Of a stretch of 64,000 bases of DNA, positions 51,186-59,976 are shown in pieces. The DNA lies in the NCBI RefSeq assembly GCF_015062915.1, contig NZ_SUTJ01000003.1, forward strand, positions 141,469 to 205,468. Direction: 5' to 3'. The notes beneath the pieces are model-generated. The model worked only from the letters and a program-made list of their open reading frames with translations. It made no database searches and was not told where the DNA came from. This DNA comes from Methanobrevibacter thaueri. Lineage in GTDB: Archaea; Methanobacteriota; Methanobacteria; Methanobacteriales; Methanobacteriaceae. The stretch's first letter is position 1. The number at the start of each line of letters is the position of its first letter. A program made the translations under genes and the position numbers.

Positions 51186-51638
51186 ATGATGAGAATAAGT
51201 ATGTCATTACCAAAAAAATTATTAGCAGATTTTGATGAAGTTTTAAAGGAAAGAGGATACCAATCTCGTTCAAAAGGAATTCGTGATGCACTTCAAGATT
51301 ATATCGTAAGATACCAATGGATGAATTCCATGGAAGGCCAAAGAATTGGTATTGTAACTATCATTTATGACCACCACTACACAGGAGTAATGGAAAATCT
51401 GGCAGAAATTCAACACAGTTTCAGAAACGAAATCAATACAAGTATGCACATTCACATGACAGACAAGTACTGTATGGAAATTGTTGTTGTCAATGGGGAC
51501 ATTGCAGAAATCCGTGAATTGACCGAAAGGATAATGAGACTTAAAGGTGTTGAACACGTGAAATTGACAAGTACTGCTAACGGAGAAGAATTTAAGGAAC
51601 CTGGTCACTCACATGACCATACTCACCACCATCATTAA
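51186..51638 (+). CDS. nikR: Nickel-responsive regulator NikR
   Basis: 150 residues. A ribbon-helix-helix N-terminus (RISMSLPKKLLADFDEVLKE) binds DNA; the ACT-like C-terminal domain has the nickel ligands H77, H88, H90 and C96 (in AEIQHSF, MHIHM and KYCME). From the second ATG (51189) these become the H76/H87/H89/C95 of E. coli NikR. The His-rich tail (HSHDHTHHHH) may hold extra metal. Nickel serves hydrogenases, MCR and CODH. A hydrogenase maturation protease lies two genes on. Start shared between ATG 51186 and 51189. Confidence 0.93.
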   Translation: MMRISMSLPKKLLADFDEVLKERGYQSRSKGIRDALQDYIVRYQWMNSMEGQRIGIVTIIYDHHYTGVMENLAEIQHSFRNEINTSMHIHMTDKYCMEIVVVNGDIAEIRELTERIMRLKGVEHVKLTSTANGEEFKEPGHSHDHTHHHH

Positions 51639-51664
51639 ATTCTTTCTTTCTATTTTTTTATACA

Positions 51665-52432
51665 ATGAAATTCAAAACCACTCCATATCATCATGATTTA
51701 TTAAAGGACACAGACCGTTTGGCCGTCTTTTTTGAAGCAATTGATGAATATGATTCCAATACTGACTTGGCATTTGATTTGGGATGCGGTAGTGGAATAC
51801 TATCCTATTTTTTAAGCTCAAAATTCGATGAGATAATCTCCCTTGAAATCAACAGGGGATCATATAGATGCGCAAAGGAGAATTTAAAGGATTTTAAAAA
51901 CATTAAAGTAATCAACAGTGATGTTTTGGATTATGATTTCATAAGAAAAGCCGATTTGATAGTTTGTGAAATGCTCGACACCGCACTGGTTGACGAGGAA
52001 GAGGTTCCGGTTTTAAACTATGCCAAGAGATTTCTAAAAGATGGGGGCAAGATAATTCCACAGGGTGTAATCAATTCAGTCGAGCTTGTAAATATGGAAA
52101 GGCATTACATTCACTGGGATGAAGATGTTAACTATGAGGTTTTCTCCGATGAGGTGATTTACTCTGAAATAAACTTCCTTGATGATATATCCCCGGAATT
52201 CCAGGCTGAAATAAAACTTAAAGCAATTAAAAACGGCACAGTCAACGGCTTGAAAATCACTACCTATACAAGGCTTAACGACAACATTATCGCCGGGCCA
52301 ATGCCAATGTTGAACCCTCCGTTGCTGATACCATTGGATGAAAGGGAAATCAGAGAAAATGACTTTATAGATGTTGAACTAAAATATATTATGGGAAATG
52401 GGATTGAAAGTATTGAAACAAAATACTTATAG
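51665..52432 (+). CDS. SAM-dependent methyltransferase (PRMT-like fold)
   Basis: 255 residues. LAFDLGCGSGILSYFLSSKF is motif I, IISLEINRGSYRCAKENL motif II; VCEMLDTALVDEEEVPVL resembles the double-E loop of PRMTs, and KFLKDGGKIIPQGV-type strand (RFLKDGGKIIPQGV) follows. The C-terminal half is a beta barrel-like domain. Substrate unknown; a protein or small molecule is possible. It lies between nikR and the hydrogenase protease with short gaps. Confidence 0.75.
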   Translation: MKFKTTPYHHDLLKDTDRLAVFFEAIDEYDSNTDLAFDLGCGSGILSYFLSSKFDEIISLEINRGSYRCAKENLKDFKNIKVINSDVLDYDFIRKADLIVCEMLDTALVDEEEVPVLNYAKRFLKDGGKIIPQGVINSVELVNMERHYIHWDEDVNYEVFSDEVIYSEINFLDDISPEFQAEIKLKAIKNGTVNGLKITTYTRLNDNIIAGPMPMLNPPLLIPLDEREIRENDFIDVELKYIMGNGIESIETKYL

Positions 52433-52441
52433 GAGAAAATT

Positions 52442-52924
52442 ATGTCTTTTGAATCTCAATTGGAAAACTTCTTGAATGATTGTAAAAAATTAATCGTGTT
52501 GGGCGTGGGCAATGAGCTTAAAAGCGATGATGGCGTTGGACCATTCATCATAAGCAAACTAAAGCAGGAAAACATGGAAAACGATAGTCTGCTTTTTATA
52601 GATGCGCAGACAGTTCCCGAAAACTTCACAGGAAAAATCAGAAAGGAAAACCCAACTCATTTAATCATTGTCGATGCATGCCTGATGGACTCCAATCCGG
52701 GAGATATGCGAATTGTGGATAAGGAGGATTTTGCTGACATTGGAATTTCAACACATTCCATGTCACTGTCATTCTTTGTAAAATTCCTTGAAAAGGATAG
52801 TGATTTAAAAATAATCTTTGTGGGAATAGAGCCGAAAACAATGGAATGGGCAAATGCTCCAACACCAAAGGTTCAGGAAGCCGCAAATAACTTTATTAAA
52901 ACATTAAAAGGGATTATATTATGA
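52442..52924 (+). CDS. Hydrogenase maturation protease (HycI/HyaD family)
   Basis: 160 residues. GVGNELKSDDGVGPFIISKL carries the first metal acid (Glu in GNEL), IDAQTVPENF the next, and ISTHSMSLSFF the His. These proteases remove the C-terminal peptide of NiFe-hydrogenase large subunits after nickel insertion; EchE- or FrcA-type substrates exist in methanogens, but which one is not shown. It overlaps the ATP-grasp gene by 4 nt (ATGA). Confidence 0.9.
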   Translation: MSFESQLENFLNDCKKLIVLGVGNELKSDDGVGPFIISKLKQENMENDSLLFIDAQTVPENFTGKIRKENPTHLIIVDACLMDSNPGDMRIVDKEDFADIGISTHSMSLSFFVKFLEKDSDLKIIFVGIEPKTMEWANAPTPKVQEAANNFIKTLKGIIL

Positions 52925-54015
52925 AAATTTTATTTATTGGATCAAGATTATATGATGATATTGACTGGTATGTTAAAAGCAAAGGCGTAGAAAGTGTCTT
53001 GACAGAATCAAACGAGGAAGCAATCAACTTGGACTTACCTGACCAGGTATTCATCGTTCCCCGTGGAATGGATGGGCCTAAACAGGTAGCATTAATGCAG
53101 AATGTCGATGCAATAGTGCCTTTGATTGGAATAGACCCTCCACTCATTGACGTTGCCCGCATGAAGGAGGAAGTGGAAGAGGAGTACGGAATTCCAGTCA
53201 TTGCCGCTGGAGTCCGTGCGGTTGAGTTGACCTCCAACAAAATCAATACAAAAGAGTTTTACGGCCAAATCGGTGTCACAACACCAAATTATCAAATACT
53301 CAACAGTCCAGATGAGTTGACTTTGGAGTTTCCGGTTGTTCTAAAGCAGGGTGAAGGCCAAGGCGGAAAGGACATTATGGTTGCCAAATCAATGGAAGAC
53401 GTTGAGGAATACTTTAAGGATTTCGACCAGGCATTATGTGAGGAATTCATAGAAGGATCTGAGATTTCAATTGAAGTGCTGGGTTTCAACGGTGAATATG
53501 TTGCACTGCCACCAATCTATAAGGGAGAAACAACCCTTGAAGGAACTCATCCATTGAACAAGACAAAAACAGGTCCATGCATGGTTGAAGGCCTCGACAA
53601 TAATCTCGTTCAGCATACCGCTTACAAGGTGGCTAAGAATTTGGATTCTGACGGTATTTTTGAAATGGATTTCATGTATTCCGCTAAAAAAGACCAGTTA
53701 TATGCTATTGAGGTTAACACAAGACCTAACGGTACAAGATACTTGACAACAGCTACTTGCGGTGTCAATTCATTATGCGAACTCGTTGATATGGCTATTG
53801 GCGAATTTTCACTTTCCAGCATTTCAGACAAATTAAAATATTTTTACTCAACAGAAATCCCAATTGGAAATTATGAGGGGCCTGCTCCAAATGAGCCTGT
53901 AAAATCATTTGACTATAATGATTTTGTTATACATGGTCCGGCAGGTTATCAAAGAGTCACCGCAAGAGCCGAAACTAAAAAAGAGCTTGAAGAGTTAATT
54001 GATAAATTAACATAA
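52921..54015 (+). CDS. CarB-like ATP-grasp ligase (pseudomurein cluster)
   Basis: 364 residues, one ATP-grasp domain. VVLKQGEGQGGKDIMVA and CEEFIEGSEISIEVLGF are the nucleotide-binding strands; EVNTRPNGTRYLTTA is the metal-binding end. The N-terminal third is a pre-ATP-grasp Rossmann-like part (ILFIGSRLYDDIDWYV). A CarB-like protein is part of the gene cluster for pseudomurein in Methanobacteriales; it probably ligates an amino acid to a UDP-sugar or peptide, though the step is unproved. It overlaps the protease gene by 4 nt. mraY-like follows 78 bp later. Confidence 0.8.
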   Translation: MKILFIGSRLYDDIDWYVKSKGVESVLTESNEEAINLDLPDQVFIVPRGMDGPKQVALMQNVDAIVPLIGIDPPLIDVARMKEEVEEEYGIPVIAAGVRAVELTSNKINTKEFYGQIGVTTPNYQILNSPDELTLEFPVVLKQGEGQGGKDIMVAKSMEDVEEYFKDFDQALCEEFIEGSEISIEVLGFNGEYVALPPIYKGETTLEGTHPLNKTKTGPCMVEGLDNNLVQHTAYKVAKNLDSDGIFEMDFMYSAKKDQLYAIEVNTRPNGTRYLTTATCGVNSLCELVDMAIGEFSLSSISDKLKYFYSTEIPIGNYEGPAPNEPVKSFDYNDFVIHGPAGYQRVTARAETKKELEELIDKLT

Positions 54016-54092
54016 ATCTGTATTATAAGTTATAATTATATACTATTATCAATATATATCTTAATAATCTAAAAGATTTATTGTGTGGTATA

Positions 54093-55163
54093 ATGAATAA
54101 TACAGAGATGTTAATTCTTTTTTTAATAACATTATGTGCTACAATATTCTTCACATGGTATGTTAAAAGAATATTGTTACAAGCAAGGATTGCAGACAAT
54201 CCTATAGTCAGCGAACATAGACATAAGAGTGGTACTCCTACAATGGGCGGTATTGCATTCTTATTTACAATTTCCCTAGTCATAGCGTTATATTATCAAA
54301 ACACTCCAATTCTTATGGTGTCATTCATAATGCTTGCAGGAGGAATTGTTGGTATGGTTGATGACCTAATCGGCCTTAAGGTTAAGGAAATTCAAAAGAT
54401 TGTGGTAAACACTTCCGATGAAACAATCACTTTAGGAAGATTGGATGTTGAACCGGGCGAGGAAGTTCGTGTTGCAACCCCTAAGGCAAAAGCGGAAGTT
54501 GACGATTTGCTTAAGGCAGGCAAGGTTGAGGTTATAGGAGAAGTTCCAATCAAGACAGAACCTGAAGAATTGGAAAAAATAATCTGTCAAATAGTTTTAG
54601 GAGTATTTTTAGGATTAACAGGAGCAGTAACCACATTGGGTGGATTCACATTAGGATGGTTAGCTATTCCAGTTGTGGTCATAGCAATTCTCGGATGTAT
54701 TAATTCAGTAAATCTTATAGATGGTATGGACGGTCTGGCAGCAGGTATTGTTGGAATTGCATCAATTGCATGCTGTGCATATGGTTACTTATTCGGACCG
54801 GCAACAATTATGCCACCATTTGCAATATTGGCTGCATTATGTTTAGGATTTTTAGTTTTCAACAAGTATCCAGCTTCAATATTTATGGGAGACACAGGAT
54901 CATTTGTACTTGGAACAGGTTATGCCGCTGCAGTGCTTGTATGTGACATACCATACTTCGGTGTTCTTGCATTGGGTGTTCCAATCCTATCAGTTGTAGT
55001 TAGCCTATTGCACAGGGCACATATCATTAAATTACCAGTGGAACCTCTACATCACACATTAAATCATTATGGAATGTCAGAAGTTAAAATTGTGCTTACT
55101 TATTGGGGAACTACTGTATTATTATGCTTAATCGGAATACTTGCTAAGATGTATGTATTCTAA
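54093..55163 (+). CDS. MraY-like phospho-sugar-peptide transferase
   Basis: About 356 residues, ~10 membrane helices, GT4/MraY superfamily. KSGTPTMGGIAFLFT, GMVDD (87-91), NSVNLIDGMDGLAAG, IFMGDTGSFVLG and PLHHTL are all present. In Methanobacteriales it attaches the UDP-linked peptide-sugar to a polyprenyl phosphate for pseudomurein. A soluble stretch of ~65 residues (97-162: LGRLDVEPGEEVRV, then EVIGEVPIKTEPEE) is inserted after the GMVDD helix, which bacterial MraY lacks. Start ATG 54093; TTG 54081 is closer to a frame extension without SD. Confidence 0.88.
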   Translation: MNNTEMLILFLITLCATIFFTWYVKRILLQARIADNPIVSEHRHKSGTPTMGGIAFLFTISLVIALYYQNTPILMVSFIMLAGGIVGMVDDLIGLKVKEIQKIVVNTSDETITLGRLDVEPGEEVRVATPKAKAEVDDLLKAGKVEVIGEVPIKTEPEELEKIICQIVLGVFLGLTGAVTTLGGFTLGWLAIPVVVIAILGCINSVNLIDGMDGLAAGIVGIASIACCAYGYLFGPATIMPPFAILAALCLGFLVFNKYPASIFMGDTGSFVLGTGYAAAVLVCDIPYFGVLALGVPILSVVVSLLHRAHIIKLPVEPLHHTLNHYGMSEVKIVLTYWGTTVLLCLIGILAKMYVF

Positions 55164-55189
55164 ATTCTTTTCTTTTTTTGGTGATAATA

Positions 55190-57079
55190 ATGGATATAAA
55201 AAATTTGGCTAATTCGATTAATGGAAAACTTGTAGGAAACGATGATTTCTTCTCCATTGACGGTTTTACAGGAAAAATTACATTTTTAAATGATGCTCAT
55301 ACAGGAGACATTGTAATACGTGAAGTCATTGACCCAGTGGGTGTTGAAATGGCATTCAACAAGAATATTGCATGTCTAATCACACCAAACCCTAAGGACG
55401 GAGCTATTGAAGCTGCTGAAAGATTGAATTTCCCATTGATAATAATTGACGATATGGAAACCGCAAGGGAATATGTGTCAAAGCTTGCGGAAGAGGAAAA
55501 TTCAAAACAAAAAACAGGCTTGGTCAAGAAGGTCGGTGAAAAAATCATAGGTGCTGAAGAATCTCTTTCCATTGGAGGAATTACCGAAAGGATTACCTCA
55601 TTAGGAGGCGGTTCAAATGATGGTGAAAATTCCTATGTGGAGAAATTAACAGACATTCACGATTTGGCAGACAAGGTTGAAGGAAAACTTGTAGGAAATG
55701 ATGATTTCTTCTCCATAGACGGCTTTACCGGAAAATTCACTTTCCTAAATCATGCTCATACAGGAGACATTGTTGTAAGGCACTGGATTAATGGTGCAGG
55801 TGTTGAAATGGCGTTCAACAAAAATATTGCATGTCTCATTACACAAACCCCTAAGGACGGGGCAGAGGAAGTTGCTGAAAGACTTAACTTCCCATTGATT
55901 GTAACTGATAAAATCGAGCTTGCAAACGCATATGCTCTTTCACATACAATAAGAAAATACTCTCCAAACTCAACAAATGTTGTAATAACAGGAACCAATG
56001 GAAAATCCACCACTTCACATTTAATATATCATATACTGGATAATGCAGGATATCACGTGCTTACAAACACTGACAGTGAATCAGAATTCAACACACTTAT
56101 AGACCCTATGGTTTCAAAACTGATTTCAGATGAGGTAATTGAAAACGGCGAGCTTGACTATCTTGTAATTGAAGTGTCTGAAGTTCAGGGCTGGCTGGAT
56201 AAGCTAATGAAAAACCATGCAGCACTGATGAGTGAAGCAATCAAGCCTAAAGTCGGTGTCATAACCAATATTGCCATGGACCATATCGGTCTAGTCAACT
56301 CAATAGATGACGTGTTTGATGAAATCAAGGCGGTTCCAAAGGCAATCGGCGAAGGAACAACAGTCCTTAACCATGATGATGAGATGGTGATGAAACTTGA
56401 TGCTCAAAATCCGTTTTACACTTCAATGCAACCGTTGGATGAGGACAATGCAGTCTATTTCGATGGTGAAAGCATAATATATAATGATGATGAGGTTTTA
56501 TCCATTGATGAATTGCCGTTCAAGGGAGGTCATTTCATACAGAATATCCTCTCAGCTATTGGAGCATGCATTTCCCTTGATATTGACATGGATAAAATAA
56601 TTGATGGAGTCAAAACTTATAAAGCTTTGAATAGGAGATTTGCCAAATTGAATGATGAGCCATTGATTTATGATGATTTCGCACATAACCCTGATGGGAT
56701 CAAGGCAACAATTTCAGAAACCCTTAAACTGCTTCCGGAAAACCAAAAACTCCATGTTGCATGTGCAATAAGAGGTTCAAGAGGAGTTGAAATCAACCAA
56801 TTGAATGTTGATGCACTAGTTGAGTCAATGAGTGATAGGATTGAACTGTACCTCTCCTCAAGTAATGATGTTGTCAATGAATTGAACTATGTTGAAGAGG
56901 AGGAAAGGGAAGTCTTCTTCAATACTTTGAACAGGAACAATATCGATTACACTCATTTCGACAATCTAAAGGACTGTTTGAATGAGGTTTACAATAATGC
57001 GGATAACAAAGACATTATCCTGTTAATCGGTGCTCAAGGGATGGACCCTGCAGAGTCAATTTTAAAGGAGATAATATAA
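55190..57079 (+). CDS. Mur-type ligase with duplicated N-terminal domain (pseudomurein)
   Basis: About 629 residues, larger than usual Mur ligases (~450-500). Residues 2-93 and 155-247 are near-copies: LVGNDDFFSIDGFTGK, HTGDIVxR, GVEMAFNKNIACLIT and AERLNFPLI appear in both. From ~262 the ATPase core follows, with P-loop GTNGKSTT (268-275), NIAMDHIGLV and the C-terminal ALNRRFAKLN and YDDFAHNPDGIKATI. It would add an amino acid to the pseudomurein peptide. ATG 55190 follows GGTGAT (55179-55184). Which ligase (C, E or F-like) is open. Confidence 0.85.
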   Translation: MDIKNLANSINGKLVGNDDFFSIDGFTGKITFLNDAHTGDIVIREVIDPVGVEMAFNKNIACLITPNPKDGAIEAAERLNFPLIIIDDMETAREYVSKLAEEENSKQKTGLVKKVGEKIIGAEESLSIGGITERITSLGGGSNDGENSYVEKLTDIHDLADKVEGKLVGNDDFFSIDGFTGKFTFLNHAHTGDIVVRHWINGAGVEMAFNKNIACLITQTPKDGAEEVAERLNFPLIVTDKIELANAYALSHTIRKYSPNSTNVVITGTNGKSTTSHLIYHILDNAGYHVLTNTDSESEFNTLIDPMVSKLISDEVIENGELDYLVIEVSEVQGWLDKLMKNHAALMSEAIKPKVGVITNIAMDHIGLVNSIDDVFDEIKAVPKAIGEGTTVLNHDDEMVMKLDAQNPFYTSMQPLDEDNAVYFDGESIIYNDDEVLSIDELPFKGGHFIQNILSAIGACISLDIDMDKIIDGVKTYKALNRRFAKLNDEPLIYDDFAHNPDGIKATISETLKLLPENQKLHVACAIRGSRGVEINQLNVDALVESMSDRIELYLSSSNDVVNELNYVEEEEREVFFNTLNRNNIDYTHFDNLKDCLNEVYNNADNKDIILLIGAQGMDPAESILKEII

Positions 57080-57143
57080 AATTTAAATATCATATTCATT
57101 TAATATAATAAATGTATATATTCTATACTACGAGGAAATAAAC

Positions 57144-57590
57144 ATGTTTATAAAGATTAGAAGAGACACATTAATAATTTTACTATTAGCGTTTATTTTA
57201 ATTCTTTGTGGTCGTTTAATCACATATGTAGCATATGCTTCCTCTGATGATATTAATGATGGTATTCCTATTTCTGGAGTAATTATTAAAGGTAATGACA
57301 TTGTTCCGGTAGATACCATCAGATATAATGTTATGCAAGCTGGTTTCAGGGACGGAAGTGTAATTTATGACGATGTTTTAAAGACTTCTAAAAGAGAGGT
57401 CTCGCTGCAGGATGCGATACAGACGGCGCAGGAATTTGCAACACGGTCAACAGTACCAGGTACATCTGTTCAACCGATTACTGCCGCTGATGTTCAAGTA
57501 GATAAGAATACAGGTGTAGTTACAGTAACTGTTATTGAGGACTTTTCATCTGTAGAATTGGATAACAAAACTAAAGGGGCGAGCGGATGA
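57144..57590 (+). CDS. Membrane-anchored POTRA-like protein
   Basis: 148 residues. One N-terminal helix (LIILLLAFILILCGRLITYV) and an outside domain beginning SGVIIKGNDIVPVDTIRYNV, which has the look of a POTRA/FtsQ-type beta-alpha unit, then DAIQTAQEFATRSTVPG and a C-terminal strand (GVVTVTVIEDF). No enzyme motif. It sits directly behind the Mur ligase and 4 nt before the next secreted protein, so a role at the division or wall-building site is a reasonable inference. SD GAGGAAAT before ATG 57144. Confidence 0.6.
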   Translation: MFIKIRRDTLIILLLAFILILCGRLITYVAYASSDDINDGIPISGVIIKGNDIVPVDTIRYNVMQAGFRDGSVIYDDVLKTSKREVSLQDAIQTAQEFATRSTVPGTSVQPITAADVQVDKNTGVVTVTVIEDFSSVELDNKTKGASG

Positions 57591-58852
57591 AGTTTAAGAA
57601 GTTTCATGCACTGATTGTTTTTCTGGTAATATTCTTGATGACAATGAGCAGCGTAGCTGCTACCTGTAACATCATTGTCATTACCGACCCGAGCGGTAAC
57701 GATCCAAACGGTGCGGCTGCAGGAAGTATGTCCTTTGCAGAAAACATGTTCCAGTCAACATTCCTGATGTCTAAGAACAATCACTTTGCCGTGCTCTCAG
57801 GGGGTACCGGTAGTTCAGACACTAGGCTGGATTCCATTGTTGATGCTGTGGCAAACCTTGAAAACAATGCATCTGCAGCTTCTGCGGCTTCCATTGCATC
57901 CCAGTACAAGGGTGCTCGTCTTGTAGTTGGAGGTCCTAACATTGGTGCTGCAATCGGAGGATCTTTCAACGCTTATGTAATTACTGTTGATGATGCAAGC
58001 AACGACATCAAGGTCACTCCTTACAGCAGTGGTGTGGCTACCTTGCAGCCTGGTCAGAAAGGAGCTATTATTCACTTGAGAAACACTGCAGGTAACCCAT
58101 TATACGGTACAGCTGACACTGTAAGAAAAGAGACCGCAATGAATATTGGTAAAATGATTAGGGACGGATATTCCGCTACCACAATTCTTTCAGAAGCAAT
58201 GGGAGAAGTTGCTCATGATTCCGGTGAAAAATACGGTGGTGGTGGAGTCAACTTGATTTCAGGAATATCCACCGATGACATGTTCACACCTACAGACATG
58301 AACCAAACGGGTTATCCAATGGATGAGGAATATTCAAAGGTCTGTGATGACTGTGGTTGGGCTATGGGTTATCCGGCTGCAGAAAGTCATGACAGATGCC
58401 CTGTCTGCGGGTCTGAATTGAGAATCGTTTATGCTTATGAGGCATTGGGTTCAGCTTTAACAGTCAGTTCCAATGCGGTTAGTGTTTCAGTATATGGAAC
58501 AGATAAGCCTGGTGTGGCATCAACCACACAAGAAATAGTGGAAGCGTCTGTTGCTAAATACGGTTATGATGCATCAGCTATTGCTGGTTCAATCAACAGA
58601 GGTATTAACAACGGTCTTCTAATGGGTGTCGACCATGTGGAACCTAAGGACTTGAACGTAAAGCAAGGTTCCAAAGCGGTTGGTGTTTATTACAATGCGC
58701 TTCCTGGTGACAGATCTGCTCCTGCATGGGATTTACCTATTGACGGTAACATTTTAAATATTCTAGGCAGTATTCAAACCGCAGTGGGTATCATCTTGAT
58801 ATTGCTTGTTGTATTTAGAAGCAGACTGTTAAAATCATTCCAGAATAGGTGA
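57587..58852 (+). CDS. Large secreted/membrane protein with zinc ribbon (pseudomurein neighbourhood)
   Basis: 421 residues. A signal sequence (ALIVFLVIFLMTMSSVAATC), a long extracellular part, a four-Cys zinc-ribbon-like segment (CDDCGWAMG and CPVCGSEL, about residues 251-282) and a C-terminal membrane helix (ILGSIQTAVGIILILLVVF) with a short basic end. IIVITDPSGNDPNGAAAGSM and GGPNIGAAIGGSFNAYVITV are conserved-looking. The family is not recognised. A zinc ribbon outside the membrane is unusual. Its ATG overlaps the POTRA-like gene by 4 nt. Confidence 0.6.
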   Translation: MKFKKFHALIVFLVIFLMTMSSVAATCNIIVITDPSGNDPNGAAAGSMSFAENMFQSTFLMSKNNHFAVLSGGTGSSDTRLDSIVDAVANLENNASAASAASIASQYKGARLVVGGPNIGAAIGGSFNAYVITVDDASNDIKVTPYSSGVATLQPGQKGAIIHLRNTAGNPLYGTADTVRKETAMNIGKMIRDGYSATTILSEAMGEVAHDSGEKYGGGGVNLISGISTDDMFTPTDMNQTGYPMDEEYSKVCDDCGWAMGYPAAESHDRCPVCGSELRIVYAYEALGSALTVSSNAVSVSVYGTDKPGVASTTQEIVEASVAKYGYDASAIAGSINRGINNGLLMGVDHVEPKDLNVKQGSKAVGVYYNALPGDRSAPAWDLPIDGNILNILGSIQTAVGIILILLVVFRSRLLKSFQNR

Positions 58853-58888
58853 TCATCACCTATATCTTTACTTTTTTATGTGATTATT

Positions 58889-59320
58889 ATGGCATTAATT
58901 TTAATTAGAGGAGAAAACAATTCCAAATTGCTAAGTGCAATTTCAGACATAGAACAGCATGGCAGTTTGAATATAATATCCTCACCTAAAATCGTTGATC
59001 CTAATTTTGCAGACACTTTGGTTGAAGGCATTTTAAAGTCAGAGCTTAGAACCAAATCCAGTGCTGCCACAGCTTTTTTTGTAAAGGAAGATACCACATT
59101 AAGCATTATGCAGGTTAAAAAAATTCATCCTCCGGCACATGTCGTTGTTGTCAGTGATGAATATGATGCGTTTTCAAAATTAGAGTATGTATTAAATAAT
59201 GCAGAGGATTTTGGACAATATCATCCTGCAAAAGCGATTAATGATGGTATGATTGATTATAAAATTAATAAAAAAGAAAGGCATATCAGAAATGATAAGT
59301 TAAATAGCTATATGAAATAG
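58889..59320 (+). CDS. Conserved methanogen protein (possibly DUF356)
   Basis: About 143 residues. LILIRGENNSKLLSAISDIE at the start and IHPPAHVVVVSDEYDAFSKL in the middle give a small alpha/beta domain. The sequence resembles the DUF356 group of methanogens, but I am not certain. Start ATG 58889, GTGAT upstream. It ends convergently with aMBF1 at a shared hairpin. Confidence 0.55.
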   Translation: MALILIRGENNSKLLSAISDIEQHGSLNIISSPKIVDPNFADTLVEGILKSELRTKSSAATAFFVKEDTTLSIMQVKKIHPPAHVVVVSDEYDAFSKLEYVLNNAEDFGQYHPAKAINDGMIDYKINKKERHIRNDKLNSYMK

Positions 59321-59326
59321 CTATTT
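59302..59326. terminator. Bidirectional terminator between the DUF356-like gene and aMBF1
   Basis: A perfect 10-bp stem (AAATAGCTAT / ATAGCTATTT, loop ATGAA) spans the two stop codons. Confidence 0.6.
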
Positions 59327-59815
59327 TCTTTTGATTTTCATTATATTGCCTAATGTACGCTCTCCAGATGATGAGTTGATGAACTGGTTCAAATCGATGT
59401 TGTCAACCTTTTCAAGGAGTTTGATGTTAAGCGCTTTTTCCAGTTTTTTTGTTAGTTTGGTGTCTGGAGTCATTTTTCCGGTTTCAATCCTTGTGATTAC
59501 TGAAACCCTTTCATTTATTTTTCGACCTAACTCTTCACGGGACCAGTCCTTTGATTCTCTTGCCTTTCTCACTTCAAAGCTGAAGTCCTCAACTAGCTCT
59601 TCGGTCGGTTCATCGTTTCTGGAATAGTTTCTTCTTCTAGTGTTGTTGGTTGTTTTTTTATTTTTATTTTGTTTTACATATTTAGGTTTTGGAGGCGCTT
59701 TTTGTATTGTTCCCAGTTTTGAGCACTCTTTGCAAACAACCATTACTGATCCTTCAATCTTTGCTCTAATTGGGTTGTTTTCAGGCACTGGTTTTCCACA
59801 AATTTCACATTCCAT
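59321..59815 (-). CDS. Archaeal multiprotein bridging factor aMBF1
   Basis: About 164 residues. An N-terminal zinc ribbon (CEICGKPV and CKECSKLG), a basic disordered linker, and a Cro/C1-type HTH (ARESKDWSREELGRKINERV, then SVITRIETGKMTPDTKLTKK). aMBF1 binds the ribosome/translation machinery in archaea rather than acting as a coactivator alone. ATG 59815 follows GGGGGACA; upstream in-frame codons fall in that SD. Confidence 0.9.
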   Translation of the reverse strand: MECEICGKPVPENNPIRAKIEGSVMVVCKECSKLGTIQKAPPKPKYVKQNKNKKTTNNTRRRNYSRNDEPTEELVEDFSFEVRKARESKDWSREELGRKINERVSVITRIETGKMTPDTKLTKKLEKALNIKLLEKVDNIDLNQFINSSSGERTLGNIMKIKRK

Positions 59816-59899
59816 ATTATTTGTCCCCCTCATTTTTCTAATTAATTATATATTAATAGTATTATATAATAATTGTTAGTATGAATTAAAATGAATACC

Positions 59900-59938
59900 T
59901 TTAAATACTTTAAAGTTACTAATTGTTATTAAAGTAAC
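59900..59938 (+). promoter_or_regulatory. Promoter of the PAN gene with inverted repeat
   Basis: TATA box TTTAAATA at 59900-59907; transcription start expected near 59926. GTTACT (59915-59920) and AGTAAC (59933-59938) form an inverted repeat across that start, a possible operator. The SD is GGAGATGAT before ATG 59977. Confidence 0.45.
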
Positions 59939-59976
59939 ATGTTGTTAAAATTTAATACTAACTGGAGATGATTCAC

